Shown: positions 10,053-19,035 of the stretch, in pieces
How positions within the stretch are numbered: the first letter of the stretch is position 1
Layout of the letters: every line of letters starts with the position of its first letter
NCBI GenBank assembly: GCA_021790935.1
Contig: JAJYFL010000003.1
Location: 213,561 to 277,560, forward strand
DNA from: a bacterium
GTDB lineage: Bacteria > Vulcanimicrobiota > Vulcanimicrobiia > Vulcanimicrobiales > Vulcanimicrobiaceae
Length of the DNA: 64,000 bases
Reading direction: 5' to 3'
Notes under the pieces: model-generated
What the model saw: only the letters and a program-made list of their open reading frames with translations
Database searches by the model: none
What the model was told of the DNA's origin: nothing
Program-made: the position numbers and the translations under genes

Positions 10053-11666
10053 TCACGAGGCCGGTTCCGCGATCATCTCGATCGCATGGCAAGGGCATTG
10101 ATCGAAACAGGTCGAGCACCCGGTACAGATGGAGTAGTCGAACGCATAGCGTTTCCCGGGCCCGAGCTTGATCACGGCATTCTCCGGACAGGCGGCGTAG
10201 CAGTTATCGCATTCGAAGCAGTTGCCGCAGGCGAGGCAGCGCTGCGCCTCGCGCACGGCTTCGCGCTCGGCGAGTCCCGCGACGATCTCCTCAAACCCCG
10301 ACATACGCAGCTCGGGCGGAATCTCGGGCTGGCTCGACGCGAGCGTGTCGTTGTAGATCGGCAGATGGAGCATCGAGAAGTCGACGACCGGATGCTTCTC
10401 CGGCGGCGCATACGCGCCGCCGCGCAACCAGGCATCGATGTGGCGTGCGGCCAGCTTCCCGTGGCCGACCGCGACCGTAACGGTCCGTTCGCTTGGGACG
10501 AGATCGCCGCCCGCGAAGATTCCTTCGTGCCCGGTCATCATGTTCGAGCCGACGATCACGGTGCCGTCGCCCTGGAATGCGATCCCGGGAATCCAGCGCA
10601 GGAACGCGCTATCGGCATCCTGCCCGAGCGCGAGCACGACGGAGTCGGCCTGCAGAGTCTCGAACTCGCCGGTCGGTTCGGGGCGCCCGCGTTCGTCGAG
10701 CCGCATCTTCTCGACCGTCAGGTCGGCGCCGTCGATCGCAGAGATGCTCGTCAGCCATTTGATCTTCACGCCTTCGGCGAGGGCTTCGTCGGCTTCGAAC
10801 GCGTGCGCAGGCATGTGCTCGCGGTCGCGCCGGTACACGATGAGCGCTTCCTCGGCACCGAGGCGCCGCGCGGTACGCGCGGCATCCATGGCCGTGTTTC
10901 CGCCGCCGTAGACGATGACGCGCCGCCCCAGCAGCGGCGCGTCGCCGTTCTCGACGCCGCGCAAGAGCGTCACCGCGTCGAGCATCCGCCCGGCGTCGCG
11001 GGCCGGGATATTCACGTGCTTGGCAACGTGGGCGCCGATCGCAAGGAAGACGGCGTCGAAGGCGCCCGCGTCGCGTTCGGCGAGAACGTTGGTCACCTTG
11101 TGGCCGAGAACGATGCGCACGCCCATCGCCTCGATCCGGGCGATCTCGCGGATCAAATCGCCGCGCGGCAGCCGGTACGCCGGAATCCCGAAGTGCAGCA
11201 TCCCACCGGGCAGTGGCCCCGCCTCGTGGATCTCGACTTCGTGCCCGAGCCGCCTGAGGTGGTAGGCAGCGGAGAGCCCGCTGGGACCGGCGCCGACGAT
11301 CAGCACGCGCTTGCCCGACGTTGGCGCCGGCGCCGGCAGATCCCAACCGCGCTCGATCGCGAGGTCGCCGAGGAAACGCTCGACCGCGTGAATCGCGACC
11401 GGCTCGTTCAATTGCGCGCGATTGCACTTCGTCTCGCAGGGGTGGTAGCAGACGCGCCCATGCACGGCCGGGAGCGGGTTATCGCGGACGAGTGCTTCCC
11501 AGGCTTCCCGGAAACGACCGGCCTGGGCCAACCCAAGCCACGATTGGATGTCCTCGCCGGCGGGGCACGCTGCATTGCACGGTGGGAGCAGATCGACGTA
11601 ACGGGGCCGCTGCGAGCGCACCGGCCCCGTTCCAACGTCGCGCGTCAAGTCGACGACCGGCGTCAT
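10053..11666 (-). CDS. GltD-like NAD(P)-dependent oxidoreductase with C-terminal ferredoxin domain
   Basis: A 537-residue iron-sulfur flavoprotein related to the small subunit of glutamate synthase and to NfnB/PreT. The N-terminus has the Cys cluster CNAACPAGEDIQ (about residue 30) and CYHPCETKCNR. FAD is bound at LIVGAGPSGLSAAYHL, NAD(P) at VIVYGGGNTAMDAARTA. The C-terminus adds a double cluster domain: CLACGNCFECDNCYAACP and CTGCSTCFDQCP. Its position two bases before PFOR suggests that it passes electrons between NAD(P)H and the PFOR ferredoxin, rather than making glutamate; no gltB is nearby. I prefer the internal ATG (MTPVVDL) over one nine codons upstream because the extra residues are not family-like. 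Confidence 0.88.
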   Translation of the reverse strand: MTPVVDLTRDVGTGPVRSQRPRYVDLLPPCNAACPAGEDIQSWLGLAQAGRFREAWEALVRDNPLPAVHGRVCYHPCETKCNRAQLNEPVAIHAVERFLGDLAIERGWDLPAPAPTSGKRVLIVGAGPSGLSAAYHLRRLGHEVEIHEAGPLPGGMLHFGIPAYRLPRGDLIREIARIEAMGVRIVLGHKVTNVLAERDAGAFDAVFLAIGAHVAKHVNIPARDAGRMLDAVTLLRGVENGDAPLLGRRVIVYGGGNTAMDAARTARRLGAEEALIVYRRDREHMPAHAFEADEALAEGVKIKWLTSISAIDGADLTVEKMRLDERGRPEPTGEFETLQADSVVLALGQDADSAFLRWIPGIAFQGDGTVIVGSNMMTGHEGIFAGGDLVPSERTVTVAVGHGKLAARHIDAWLRGGAYAPPEKHPVVDFSMLHLPIYNDTLASSQPEIPPELRMSGFEEIVAGLAEREAVREAQRCLACGNCFECDNCYAACPENAVIKLGPGKRYAFDYSICTGCSTCFDQCPCHAIEMIAEPAS

Positions 11667-11821
11667 ATCGCGTGAGCGATGGCGTAGCGGCATATCCTAC
11701 CTACGGCTCCGCATATCGACGCGACGCCTGGTGCAACGACGAATCATTTCTTCACGCATTCGACCGTGGGCCCGCACCTCCCGCGTCCCGCGCCTGTAAC
11801 GACATCGTAACGCTACGGTGC

Positions 11822-11834
11822 TACGATAGTATCC
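11822..11834 (+). promoter_or_regulatory. Candidate -10 box of a leaderless promoter
   Basis: TACGAT ends seven bases before the ATG at 11835, which would place the transcript start on the A of the start codon. No Shine-Dalgarno is present. No clear -35 box is seen. Confidence 0.4.
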
Positions 11835-13136
11835 ATGAAGCGGCTCGTCTTCGTTGCGGCGGCATGCTTGCTCTGCGCCACCCCGGTCCACGCGCATCGC
11901 GACCGCTTGCAGCGCGCGTACGTAGCAACGGGCGGGCAGCTCAGCACGTACCTGGTCGAATCGAACGGAGAGATGCTGCCGATCGGGTTTAAAGGCCTGC
12001 CCGCACGCTTCGGCGGGTTCTTGCGTTCGAAGGTCGCGGTACCGACGCTCGAGCAGGCCGGCTCGATCGTCGCAACGCCGAACGGCAGGTTCCTTTACGT
12101 CGCCGGCTGCGCGCCGACCCCGCCCGGCTACACGGGAAACGCCGGCAGCGTGGAAGAGATCGAGGCCTACCGAGTCGGCCTTGCGGGCGTCCCGCGCGAG
12201 ATCGCTCCGCCCACGCAGATCGAGGGTTGCCTAACGGGCAACGCACCGCCCTATCAAACGCTGGCGGTGAGCGCCAACGGCCGCCGTCTCTTTGCGGCGG
12301 GTGGAATCTCTTACGACATCGCCTCCGGCGGAAGCAAGGACAGCATACACGTACACGCCTTCCGCATCGAGCCGACCGGGCAACTGCTTCCCGCCGGAGA
12401 CGCACAGATCGCCGGCCTCCCGGACCCGACTCCCTACGTCGCGTTGGATTCGAGCGGGAGATGGCTCTTTGTGGCGGGTCTCGTGATGCTCCGCGGCGGT
12501 TCGGGGATGCTGCTTGCGGAGCTGCGCGTCGGCGCCCGCGGATCGCTAAGGCTCGCAGCGGCGATCCGATTTACCGACGCGAACGAGATCGCGTTCAACG
12601 GCCTGGCAGCGTCGCGCAACGGACCGTTCCTGTACGCTTCCGGCACGCCGCTCTCTGGCTCGGCGCTCTCGACGCACCTTTTCGGTTACCGCATCGCTGC
12701 CGGCGGCGCACTCGAACCCATCCCCGGAGCGGCGGCCGACACGCACCTGATTCCGACGGCGCAATCGAACTACGAGTCGCTGGCGCTGGCTCCGTCCGGT
12801 CGCAGGCTCTACGTGATGGGAACCTCCACCACCGCTCGCAACGGCGCGCTCATCGCATCGTACCGCGTTGCGCGCAACGGTACGCTGCGTCCTTCGCGGG
12901 GGTCGACGGCAGCGACGAAGCGGATCGCGCGGCCGCAGACGATCGTCCTGGACGCGACCGGGCGTTACCTCTACGAGATGGACCGGGCCGCCGGTTTCAT
13001 GGGAGGGCCCGCCGTACTCGAGTTTCGCACCGGAGCGCGCGGAGCGATCGTAGATAACGACGCGTGCATCGGCGGCGCGATCGCCTTCTGCGGGCGCATC
13101 CCCGTACGGACCGGACCGATCGTCATCGTGCGGTAG
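11835..13136 (+). CDS. Secreted lactonase-like beta-propeller protein
   Basis: 433 residues with a signal peptide (MKRLVFVAAACLLCAT, cleavage near VHAH) and repeated propeller blades of the YVTN/6-phosphogluconolactonase type, visible as recurring units such as VATPNGRFLYVAG, VSANGRRLFAAGG, LDSSGRWLFVAG, LAPSGRRLYVMG and LDATGRYLYEMD. That gives about six or seven blades. Catalytic residues of the lactonase cannot be assigned with confidence, so the activity is open; many such proteins are binding scaffolds. It lies alone between convergent ackA and the divergent PFOR operon. The likely start is leaderless. Confidence 0.78.
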   Translation: MKRLVFVAAACLLCATPVHAHRDRLQRAYVATGGQLSTYLVESNGEMLPIGFKGLPARFGGFLRSKVAVPTLEQAGSIVATPNGRFLYVAGCAPTPPGYTGNAGSVEEIEAYRVGLAGVPREIAPPTQIEGCLTGNAPPYQTLAVSANGRRLFAAGGISYDIASGGSKDSIHVHAFRIEPTGQLLPAGDAQIAGLPDPTPYVALDSSGRWLFVAGLVMLRGGSGMLLAELRVGARGSLRLAAAIRFTDANEIAFNGLAASRNGPFLYASGTPLSGSALSTHLFGYRIAAGGALEPIPGAAADTHLIPTAQSNYESLALAPSGRRLYVMGTSTTARNGALIASYRVARNGTLRPSRGSTAATKRIARPQTIVLDATGRYLYEMDRAAGFMGGPAVLEFRTGARGAIVDNDACIGGAIAFCGRIPVRTGPIVIVR

Positions 13137-13148
13137 CCGGCATCGGTC

Positions 13149-14300
13149 TCATTCACGCCGCGCGAAGGCGTGCCGGGCAATCACGAGCGTCTCGTCGGCC
13201 GGCACGACATGCACGCCGACGCGGCTCTCCCCCCGCGAAACTATTGGGGCTGAGGCTGCATTGGCCGCGTCGTCGAGACGCACGCCGGCGTAGCCCAGCG
13301 CCTCGCACGCCTTCGAACGAATCGAAGCCGCGCGTTCGCCGATGCCGCCCGTAAAGACGAGCGCATCGAGCCCGCCCAGGACGGCAATCATCGCCCCAAG
13401 GTGCTTTACCAACTGATACACGAAGAGCTCGACGGCCTCACGGGCAGATGCGTCCGATGGCGCAGCGGCGAGCAATGCCTCCATGCTTGCCGACGATCCC
13501 GAGACGCCGAGCAGACCGCAATGGTAGTTCAGCAGGTCGGCTAGATCCGCCGCCCGGTAGCCGCCCGCCCCGAGCAGATAGAGCAATACACCGGGATCCA
13601 TATCGCCCGGACGCGTTCCCATCATTAAGCCACCGAGCGCGCTGAAGCCCATGGTCGTGTCCATCGGCAGACCGTCCTTCAGCGCGCATAGGCTGGCGCC
13701 GTTCCCCAGGTGGGCGATGACGACACGCCCGCACGACGCCTGCGCGACTCTCCAAAGAACGTACTCGTACGAAAGACCGTGGAAACCGTAGCGCTGCAGC
13801 GCGGGGTCCAGGTTACGCGGAAGGGGAAGCCGTTTCGCGACGTCCGGCATCCGCCGGTGAAAGGCCGTATCGAAACACAGAATCTGAGGAACCCCGGGAA
13901 AGTGGCGCTGCATCGCGTACACCGCGTCGAGTTCCACGCGCAGGTGGAGCGGTTCGAGGGCAACGAATTCTTCGATCCCTCGCAGGACCTCCGGCGTCGC
14001 AAGGACCGGCTCGACGTGATTGGGCCCGCCGAAGACGATGCGGTGTCCCACCGCCGAGAGATCTGCTTCGCGTTCTCTTACGATGCCGAGCACGCGCTCG
14101 AGCGCGATGGCGGCGTTCCATTCCGCCGCTACTGCCTCGTCGATGAGTACGATCTCCGGCGTTGCGACGCGCAGATGACCCGGCGGCTGTCCGAAGCCGC
14201 TCGCCTCGCCGCTCAGCGTGGGTGAGAAGGCATCGCCGGCCACGGCGTATAGCGCAAATTTGAGCGACGAGGACCCGCCATCCAGCGCCAGAACGCGCAT
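13149..14300 (-). CDS. ackA: Acetate kinase
   Basis: 383 residues of the ASKHA fold: phosphate-1 loop LALDGGSSSLKFALY at the N-terminus, IAHLGNGASLCALKDG near residue 190, DTTMGFSALGGLMMGTR with the catalytic Asp/Arg region near 215, and VFTGGIGERA near residue 315. It interconverts acetyl-phosphate plus ADP with acetate plus ATP. It follows the phosphoketolase gene by five bases, so the pair turns sugar phosphates into acetyl-phosphate and harvests ATP (a bifid-shunt-type step). It is slightly shorter than the typical 400 residues but has all core motifs. Confidence 0.95.
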   Translation of the reverse strand: MRVLALDGGSSSLKFALYAVAGDAFSPTLSGEASGFGQPPGHLRVATPEIVLIDEAVAAEWNAAIALERVLGIVREREADLSAVGHRIVFGGPNHVEPVLATPEVLRGIEEFVALEPLHLRVELDAVYAMQRHFPGVPQILCFDTAFHRRMPDVAKRLPLPRNLDPALQRYGFHGLSYEYVLWRVAQASCGRVVIAHLGNGASLCALKDGLPMDTTMGFSALGGLMMGTRPGDMDPGVLLYLLGAGGYRAADLADLLNYHCGLLGVSGSSASMEALLAAAPSDASAREAVELFVYQLVKHLGAMIAVLGGLDALVFTGGIGERAASIRSKACEALGYAGVRLDDAANAASAPIVSRGESRVGVHVVPADETLVIARHAFARRE

Positions 14301-14305
14301 GCCTC

Positions 14306-16693
14306 CTAGCCCGAACCCGAATTCCAGCGCCAGTCGCGAATCTCCGGCATGTCTTCGCCATAGCGTTCGATATAGAGCCGGTGCTCGACGAGTTTATCGC
14401 GAATCAACTGCTTGACACGCGCCGCGCGGTTGTGCAGCCGCGGAACGCGATCGATCGCGTCGCCGGCCAAGTGAAAGCGGTCAAGGTCGTTGCGCACCGT
14501 CATGTCGAACGGCGTCGTCGTCGTGCCTTCCTCCTTGTACCCACGGACGTGGAGGTTGCCATGATTGGTTCTACGGTACGTCAGCCGGTGCACGAGCGCC
14601 GGATATCCGTGGAACGCGAAGACGATCGGTACGTTGGCCGTGAACATCGAATCGAAGTCCCGGTCGGAGAGGCCGTGCGGATGCTCGCTCTGCGGCTGCA
14701 ACGCCATCAAATCGACGACGTTTACGACGCGCACCCGCAGATCGGGGAGCTGCGCTCGCAGGAAGTCCACTGCAGCCAGCGTTTCGAGCGTCGGTACGTC
14801 GCCGGCGCAGGCCATCACGACGTCGGGCTCCGCGCCCTGATCGTTCCCGGCCCACTCCCAGATGCCGGCGCCCACCGTGCAATGCCGGATCGCCGCATCG
14901 ATATCGAGCCACTGCCATTCGGGCTGTTTCCCGGCGACGATGACGTTGACGTAGTTACGGCTGCGCAGGCAATGATCGGCCACCGAGAGCAGGGTGTTCG
15001 CGTCGGGCGGAAGGTAGACGCGCACGACGTCCGCCTTCTTGTTGACGACGTGGTCGATGAAGCCTGGATCCTGATGGCTGAAGCCGTTGTGATCCTGGCG
15101 CCACACGTGCGAGGTCAGAAGGTAGTTGAGCGAGGCGATCGGACGCCTCCACGGGATCTGTCGGGTAGTCTTCAGCCACTTCGCATGCTGGTTGAACATC
15201 GAATCGACGATGTGGATGAACGCTTCGTAACATGAGAACAGTCCGTGCCGGCCGGTGAGCAAGTACCCTTCCAGCCACCCTTGGCAGAGATGTTCGCTCA
15301 AGATTTCCATCACCCGGCCGTCGGGCGCAATGTGGTCGTCGATCGGGACGATCTGCGCCGTCGAACAGCGGTCGGTCACTTCGAAGAGCGCGTCCAGACG
15401 GTTGGACGCCGTCTCGTCGGGTCCCATAACCCGGAAGCGTCCCGGATTCGCCGTCACGATATCGCGTAGGAACGCGCCCAGCGCGCGCGTCGCCTCGGCC
15501 TTGACCGTCCCCGCCGACGGCACGCCGACGGCGTATTCGCGGAAATCCGGCATCTCCAGATCGCGCAGCAGCAATCCGCCGTTGGCGTGGGGGTTCGCTC
15601 CCATGCGCCGCCGCCCGCGCGGCGCGAGAGAGGCCAGCTCCTCGTTGAGGCGGCCGCCGGCATCGAACAGTTCCTGCGGCCGGTAACTCTTCATCCACTC
15701 CTCAAGCAGACGTAGATGCGCGGGCTTCGTGCGCACTTCCGCAATCGGAACCTGATGCGCTCGAAAGGTTCCTTCGATGGGAAGGCCGTCGACTTCTTTC
15801 GGACCGGTCCATCCCTTGGGCGTTCGCAAGACGACCATCGGCCAGCGCGGGCGTTCGCGGAAACCGTTAGCGCGCGCATCCGATTGAATGCGGCGAATAT
15901 CCGCGATCGCGCATTCGAGCGTTGCGGCCATCGCTTGGTGTACGAGCTGCGGGTCGTCTCCTTCAACGACGTACGGGGCGTAACCGTACCCCGCGAGGAG
16001 CGCGATCAGCTCCTCGCTCGGGATACGGGCCAAAACCGTCGGCCCGGCGATCTTATAGCCGTTGAGGTGCAGCACGGGAAGCACTGCGCCGTCACGCACG
16101 GGATTTAGAAACTTGTTGGAGTGCCAGCTGGTGGCGAGCGCGCCGGTCTCAGCTTCGCCGTCACCGACAACACAGCACGCAATCAAATCCGGATTGTCGA
16201 ACGCGGAACCGTACGCGTGCGCGAGCGAGTAACCGAGCTCGCCGCCTTCGTGAATCGAGCCGGGCGTCTCCGGCGAGGCATGACTCGGCACGCCTCCCGG
16301 AAACGAAAACTGTTTGAAGAGGCGGCGCAGCCCTTCGGTATTCTGAGGAACGTTGGCGTAGAACTCGCTATACGTGCCCTCGAGATAGGTGTTGGCTACG
16401 ACGGCGGGGCCGCCGTGCCCCGGACCGGCGATGAAGATCGCGTTGAGGTCGTACTTGACGATCAGGCGGTTGAGATGGGCGTAGATAAAATTCAAGCCGG
16501 GCGTCGTGCCCCAATGGCCCAACAGGCGCGGCTTGATATGTTCGGGCCGCAGCGGCTCCGCGAGCAGCGGGTTCTCCATCAGATAGATCTGCCCGACGGA
16601 GAGATAGTTCGCCGCGCGCCAATACGCGTCGATGCGGCGCAACTCGTCCGCCGATAAAGCGGCTGCTTGCGAAGGCGATGCGGAACTCTGCAT
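14306..16693 (-). CDS. xfp: Xylulose-5-phosphate/fructose-6-phosphate phosphoketolase
   Basis: 795 residues of the TPP-dependent phosphoketolase family. It cleaves xylulose-5-P (and often fructose-6-P) with phosphate to acetyl-phosphate plus glyceraldehyde-3-P or erythrose-4-P. Visible motifs are [18 protein letters not shown] and [13 protein letters not shown] near residue 65, the TPP-binding [18 protein letters not shown] near 180, and [12 protein letters not shown] near 535. The ATG gives a standard start ([19 protein letters not shown]). The frame is open upstream all the way through the methyltransferase-like gene, with no stop between them. A candidate leaderless promoter precedes this ATG. 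ackA follows by five bases. Confidence 0.95.
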   Translation of the reverse strand: MQSSASPSQAAALSADELRRIDAYWRAANYLSVGQIYLMENPLLAEPLRPEHIKPRLLGHWGTTPGLNFIYAHLNRLIVKYDLNAIFIAGPGHGGPAVVANTYLEGTYSEFYANVPQNTEGLRRLFKQFSFPGGVPSHASPETPGSIHEGGELGYSLAHAYGSAFDNPDLIACCVVGDGEAETGALATSWHSNKFLNPVRDGAVLPVLHLNGYKIAGPTVLARIPSEELIALLAGYGYAPYVVEGDDPQLVHQAMAATLECAIADIRRIQSDARANGFRERPRWPMVVLRTPKGWTGPKEVDGLPIEGTFRAHQVPIAEVRTKPAHLRLLEEWMKSYRPQELFDAGGRLNEELASLAPRGRRRMGANPHANGGLLLRDLEMPDFREYAVGVPSAGTVKAEATRALGAFLRDIVTANPGRFRVMGPDETASNRLDALFEVTDRCSTAQIVPIDDHIAPDGRVMEILSEHLCQGWLEGYLLTGRHGLFSCYEAFIHIVDSMFNQHAKWLKTTRQIPWRRPIASLNYLLTSHVWRQDHNGFSHQDPGFIDHVVNKKADVVRVYLPPDANTLLSVADHCLRSRNYVNVIVAGKQPEWQWLDIDAAIRHCTVGAGIWEWAGNDQGAEPDVVMACAGDVPTLETLAAVDFLRAQLPDLRVRVVNVVDLMALQPQSEHPHGLSDRDFDSMFTANVPIVFAFHGYPALVHRLTYRRTNHGNLHVRGYKEEGTTTTPFDMTVRNDLDRFHLAGDAIDRVPRLHNRAARVKQLIRDKLVEHRLYIERYGEDMPEIRDWRWNSGSG

Positions 16694-17221
16694 GCATCCA
16701 GCATACCATAGAGGGGAGGCGGCGGCGATAGAGCCGCGCTCCGCCAGTACGCGGTTCTCCACGCGGATTCGCCACCACAAGAGAAACGCGTTCAGGACCG
16801 AAAAAACGATCGCAATCTTCACGGCGCCGAAGACGAGCGGTACGAGTGCGATCTCTGCGGCGACGATAACGTAGTTCGGATGGCGCACGTAGCGGTATGG
16901 GCCTGCCCGTACGAGTGGAGCACCCGGTAGCGTAACGATCCGCGTCGTCCAAAACGGACCGAGACTTGCGAGTACCCACAGCCGCGCGCCTTGCAGTACG
17001 ACGACGACCGCCAGAAGCGCGAGATTCGGTCGTGCCCCCGGCGAGACGAAAACGGCCAGCGAGATCAGCCACGCACCGTGAAGCACGAGGAAGAACGGGT
17101 ACTGCTCCGCACCGGCCTCGCGGCCGCCGCGTGCGAGCAGGCGACGCGTATTCCGTGCTGCGTAGAACAGCTCGGCGAGCCGCTGCACGGCGAGTACTCC
17201 GAGTACCCAATACAGCGTCAG
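16694..17221 (-). CDS. Isoprenylcysteine carboxyl methyltransferase-like membrane protein, no stop before xfp
   Basis: A membrane methyltransferase-like protein of about 176 residues, similar to the BpsB/SrsB proteins that sit beside type III polyketide synthases and methylate alkylpyrone or alkylresorcinol products. There are four or five hydrophobic segments and the family signature [18 protein letters not shown] near residue 115. The best start is a CTG that overlaps the polyketide synthase stop (CTGA); no ATG or GTG fits. The frame has no stop codon: it passes directly into the xfp ATG. Either a genuine fusion is made, or the stop was lost or a base was miscalled. The 3' limit given here is simply the base before xfp. 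Confidence 0.7.
16700..16708 (-). promoter_or_regulatory. xfp: Candidate extended -10 promoter for xfp
   Basis: On the minus strand TGGTATGCT (extended -10) is followed by six bases and then the xfp ATG, so a transcript would begin at or next to the start codon. No ribosome-binding site is present. No good -35 box is visible. Confidence 0.4.
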
Positions 17222-18267
17222 CGGGCGGGCTCCAAAAGAAGAAACGCCGCAGTGAACCCAGGTCCCAGAGCCGTCATTAGTGCGCTCCGGCCTTTCGGAA
17301 GCGATTGAAAGGCGCGTTCGAGCACGAACATGACCGTCGCCGCGGACATATTGCCGTACTCGCGCAGAACCGCGCGTGAGTGCCGCAGATCGCCGCTGCC
17401 GATCCCGAACGCGGTTTCGAGTGCGTCGAGGACCTTTGCGCCGCCGGGATGGCACAGGTACTCGCCGAGTTCGTCGGCGCGGCGTTCGTTTCGCCCGAGA
17501 AAATCGTCCAGCACGCTCTTGAACCGCGTCGTAACGAGCGCCGGAATATCGCGCGAGAAGATCGCTCGCATCCCGTCGGCCTTTACGTCCCAGCCCATGA
17601 TGCCCAGACTCTTCGGCCACGTGTACTCGCCGGAGGCGCCGATCTCCGGGCCGTCCCCGCCGCACGAGAGTATGGCCGCCGCGGCGCCATCCCCGAAGAG
17701 CGCGGTCGCGACGACGTTGCTCTTCGAGAAGTCGTCGCGACGAAACGAAAGCGTACAGAGTTCGACAACCAAGAAGAGCACGTTCGCATCGGGATCCATC
17801 GCCGCCATGGTTGCGGCGCGCGCCAAGCCGATAACGCCGCCCGCACACCCGAGTCCGAATATCGGCAAGCGCCGGATCGTCCGTTTTAATTTCATGCGCT
17901 CGGCAAGTAAGGCGTCGAGGCTGGGCGTCGCGATCCCGGTCGTCGATACGACCACGACGGCGTCGATATCGTCAGGGCTCAACGCCGCGCGATCGAGCGC
18001 GGTCGTCGCCGCACGTTCCAAGAGGTCGAGCGCGGACTTCAGGTACGTGCGGTTGCGGTCCGGCCAATCGTGATCTCGCCCGTACCACTCGATCGGAACG
18101 CAGGAGTACCGAGTTTGGATGCCGGCGTTGAGAAAGACCGGCATGAGCCGTTCGATATGGCCGGCACGCGTGGCAAAGGCGCCCCGAAAGCGCTCGGCAA
18201 CCTCCCGCTGGTCCAAGACGTATCGCGGTACGGCCGTAGCGACGGCCCCCAGGCGCGGTCGAGTCAT
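17218..18267 (-). CDS. Type III polyketide synthase (chalcone/stilbene synthase family)
   Basis: 349 residues of the thiolase fold. The catalytic triad is visible: Cys in [11 protein letters not shown] (about residue 140), His in [10 protein letters not shown] (about 271) and Asn in [10 protein letters not shown] (about 305). The enzyme condenses an acyl-CoA starter with malonyl-CoA units to alkylpyrones, resorcinols or phloroglucinols. The starter is not predictable from sequence. A methyltransferase-like gene follows with a stop/start overlap, as in srsAB and bpsAB clusters that make phenolic membrane lipids. The ATG at MTRPRLGAV is chosen; an upstream extension of 41 codons is Arg-rich and unlike the family. 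Confidence 0.92.
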   Translation of the reverse strand: MTRPRLGAVATAVPRYVLDQREVAERFRGAFATRAGHIERLMPVFLNAGIQTRYSCVPIEWYGRDHDWPDRNRTYLKSALDLLERAATTALDRAALSPDDIDAVVVVSTTGIATPSLDALLAERMKLKRTIRRLPIFGLGCAGGVIGLARAATMAAMDPDANVLFLVVELCTLSFRRDDFSKSNVVATALFGDGAAAAILSCGGDGPEIGASGEYTWPKSLGIMGWDVKADGMRAIFSRDIPALVTTRFKSVLDDFLGRNERRADELGEYLCHPGGAKVLDALETAFGIGSGDLRHSRAVLREYGNMSAATVMFVLERAFQSLPKGRSALMTALGPGFTAAFLLLEPAR

Positions 18268-18413
18268 CAGATCTGGTCCGGTTCGTTCGCGGGCTCGGGC
18301 ATCCCCGCGCGCCATCCAGGCGCCGGTTTCGCGCGCCCGGCGCTTGAGCGAAGCCTTTTTCGGATACAAGGTAGAGTCAGGCAACCGCACACCGCAAAGG
18401 GGTACCCAGCATC

Positions 18414-18971
18414 ATGCGCATCTCCTCGATCCTCGGCCTCACCGTGCTAGCCCTACTTTTCAGCAGTCAGGCGGCTCTCGCCACGCCGCCTCCCGGAACT
18501 CGGCTCAGCGGAACCATTCAACAGACGGTCGACACCGCGCACGCCTACGTCGGCCAAAGGGTCCAACTAACGGGCGTCACGTCCCCGGGCGCTAATGTCC
18601 ACGGCGCGACGATGTACGGCCGCGTCACCAGCGTCGTGCGTGCCGGCCAAGGCCGCGCCGCACGCCTGCGAATTACCATGGACCGCCTGACGCTCCCGAG
18701 CGGCGAGAGCTACGCCGTCACCGGCGTCGTCACGGGGATGACGGCTAACACGAAGAGCAACGCTCTCAAGGAAGCTGCCGGTGCGGTCGGCGGAATGATC
18801 GTCGGCAACATGCTCGGTAAGATGGTCTTTCACGCGAGCGGCGGCGGGCTCGTTGGAGCTGCCAGCGGCTTCCTTCTGGCAAAGAACAATCGCGAAAACA
18901 TGACGGTCCCCGCAGGATCGACCGTCAACGTCCTTCTTTCAACGGCACGCCGCCAGGCAAGCCGCCCGTAG
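18414..18971 (+). CDS. Secreted glycine-zipper protein, unknown function
   Basis: 185 residues with a clear signal peptide (MRISSILGLTVLALLFSSQA, cleavage near ALA-TPPP). The middle resembles a small beta domain (residues 30-110). Residues 118-165 form a glycine-zipper-like hydrophobic stretch (GAVGGMIVGNMLGKMV, GGGLVGAASGFLLA), typical of envelope proteins that insert into or span a membrane. I recognise no named family. It is divergent from the type III polyketide synthase; the 146-base gap between them must hold both promoters. Confidence 0.7.
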   Translation: MRISSILGLTVLALLFSSQAALATPPPGTRLSGTIQQTVDTAHAYVGQRVQLTGVTSPGANVHGATMYGRVTSVVRAGQGRAARLRITMDRLTLPSGESYAVTGVVTGMTANTKSNALKEAAGAVGGMIVGNMLGKMVFHASGGGLVGAASGFLLAKNNRENMTVPAGSTVNVLLSTARRQASRP

Positions 18972-18993
18972 GAGGCAAGCTCGCGCGGGCGTT

Positions 18994-19013
18994 CTCCAGG
19001 ATTTTTCCTGGAG
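18994..19013. terminator. Perfect 8-bp hairpin between genes
   Basis: CTCCAGGA, loop TTTT, TCCTGGAG: a perfect inverted repeat 22 bases after the upstream stop. There is no T run after it on the plus strand, so it may be a Rho-dependent pause, an operator for the following operon, or an RNA-stabilising stem. Confidence 0.45.
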
Positions 19014-19023
19014 CGCCCCGGAA

Positions 19024-19035
19024 TACGGTGCTTCG
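19024..19035 (+). promoter_or_regulatory. Candidate -10 box of a leaderless promoter
   Basis: TACGGT ends six bases before the ATG at 19036 and there is no Shine-Dalgarno, the same arrangement as at 11835, 16693, 44583 and 58904. Confidence 0.35.

Noticed and set aside
16694..17848. A single 1180-residue protein covering the xfp frame upstream to 17848
   Set aside because: Upstream of 17221 the frame is antisense-like shadow of the polyketide synthase; only the methyltransferase-like and phosphoketolase parts are protein-like.
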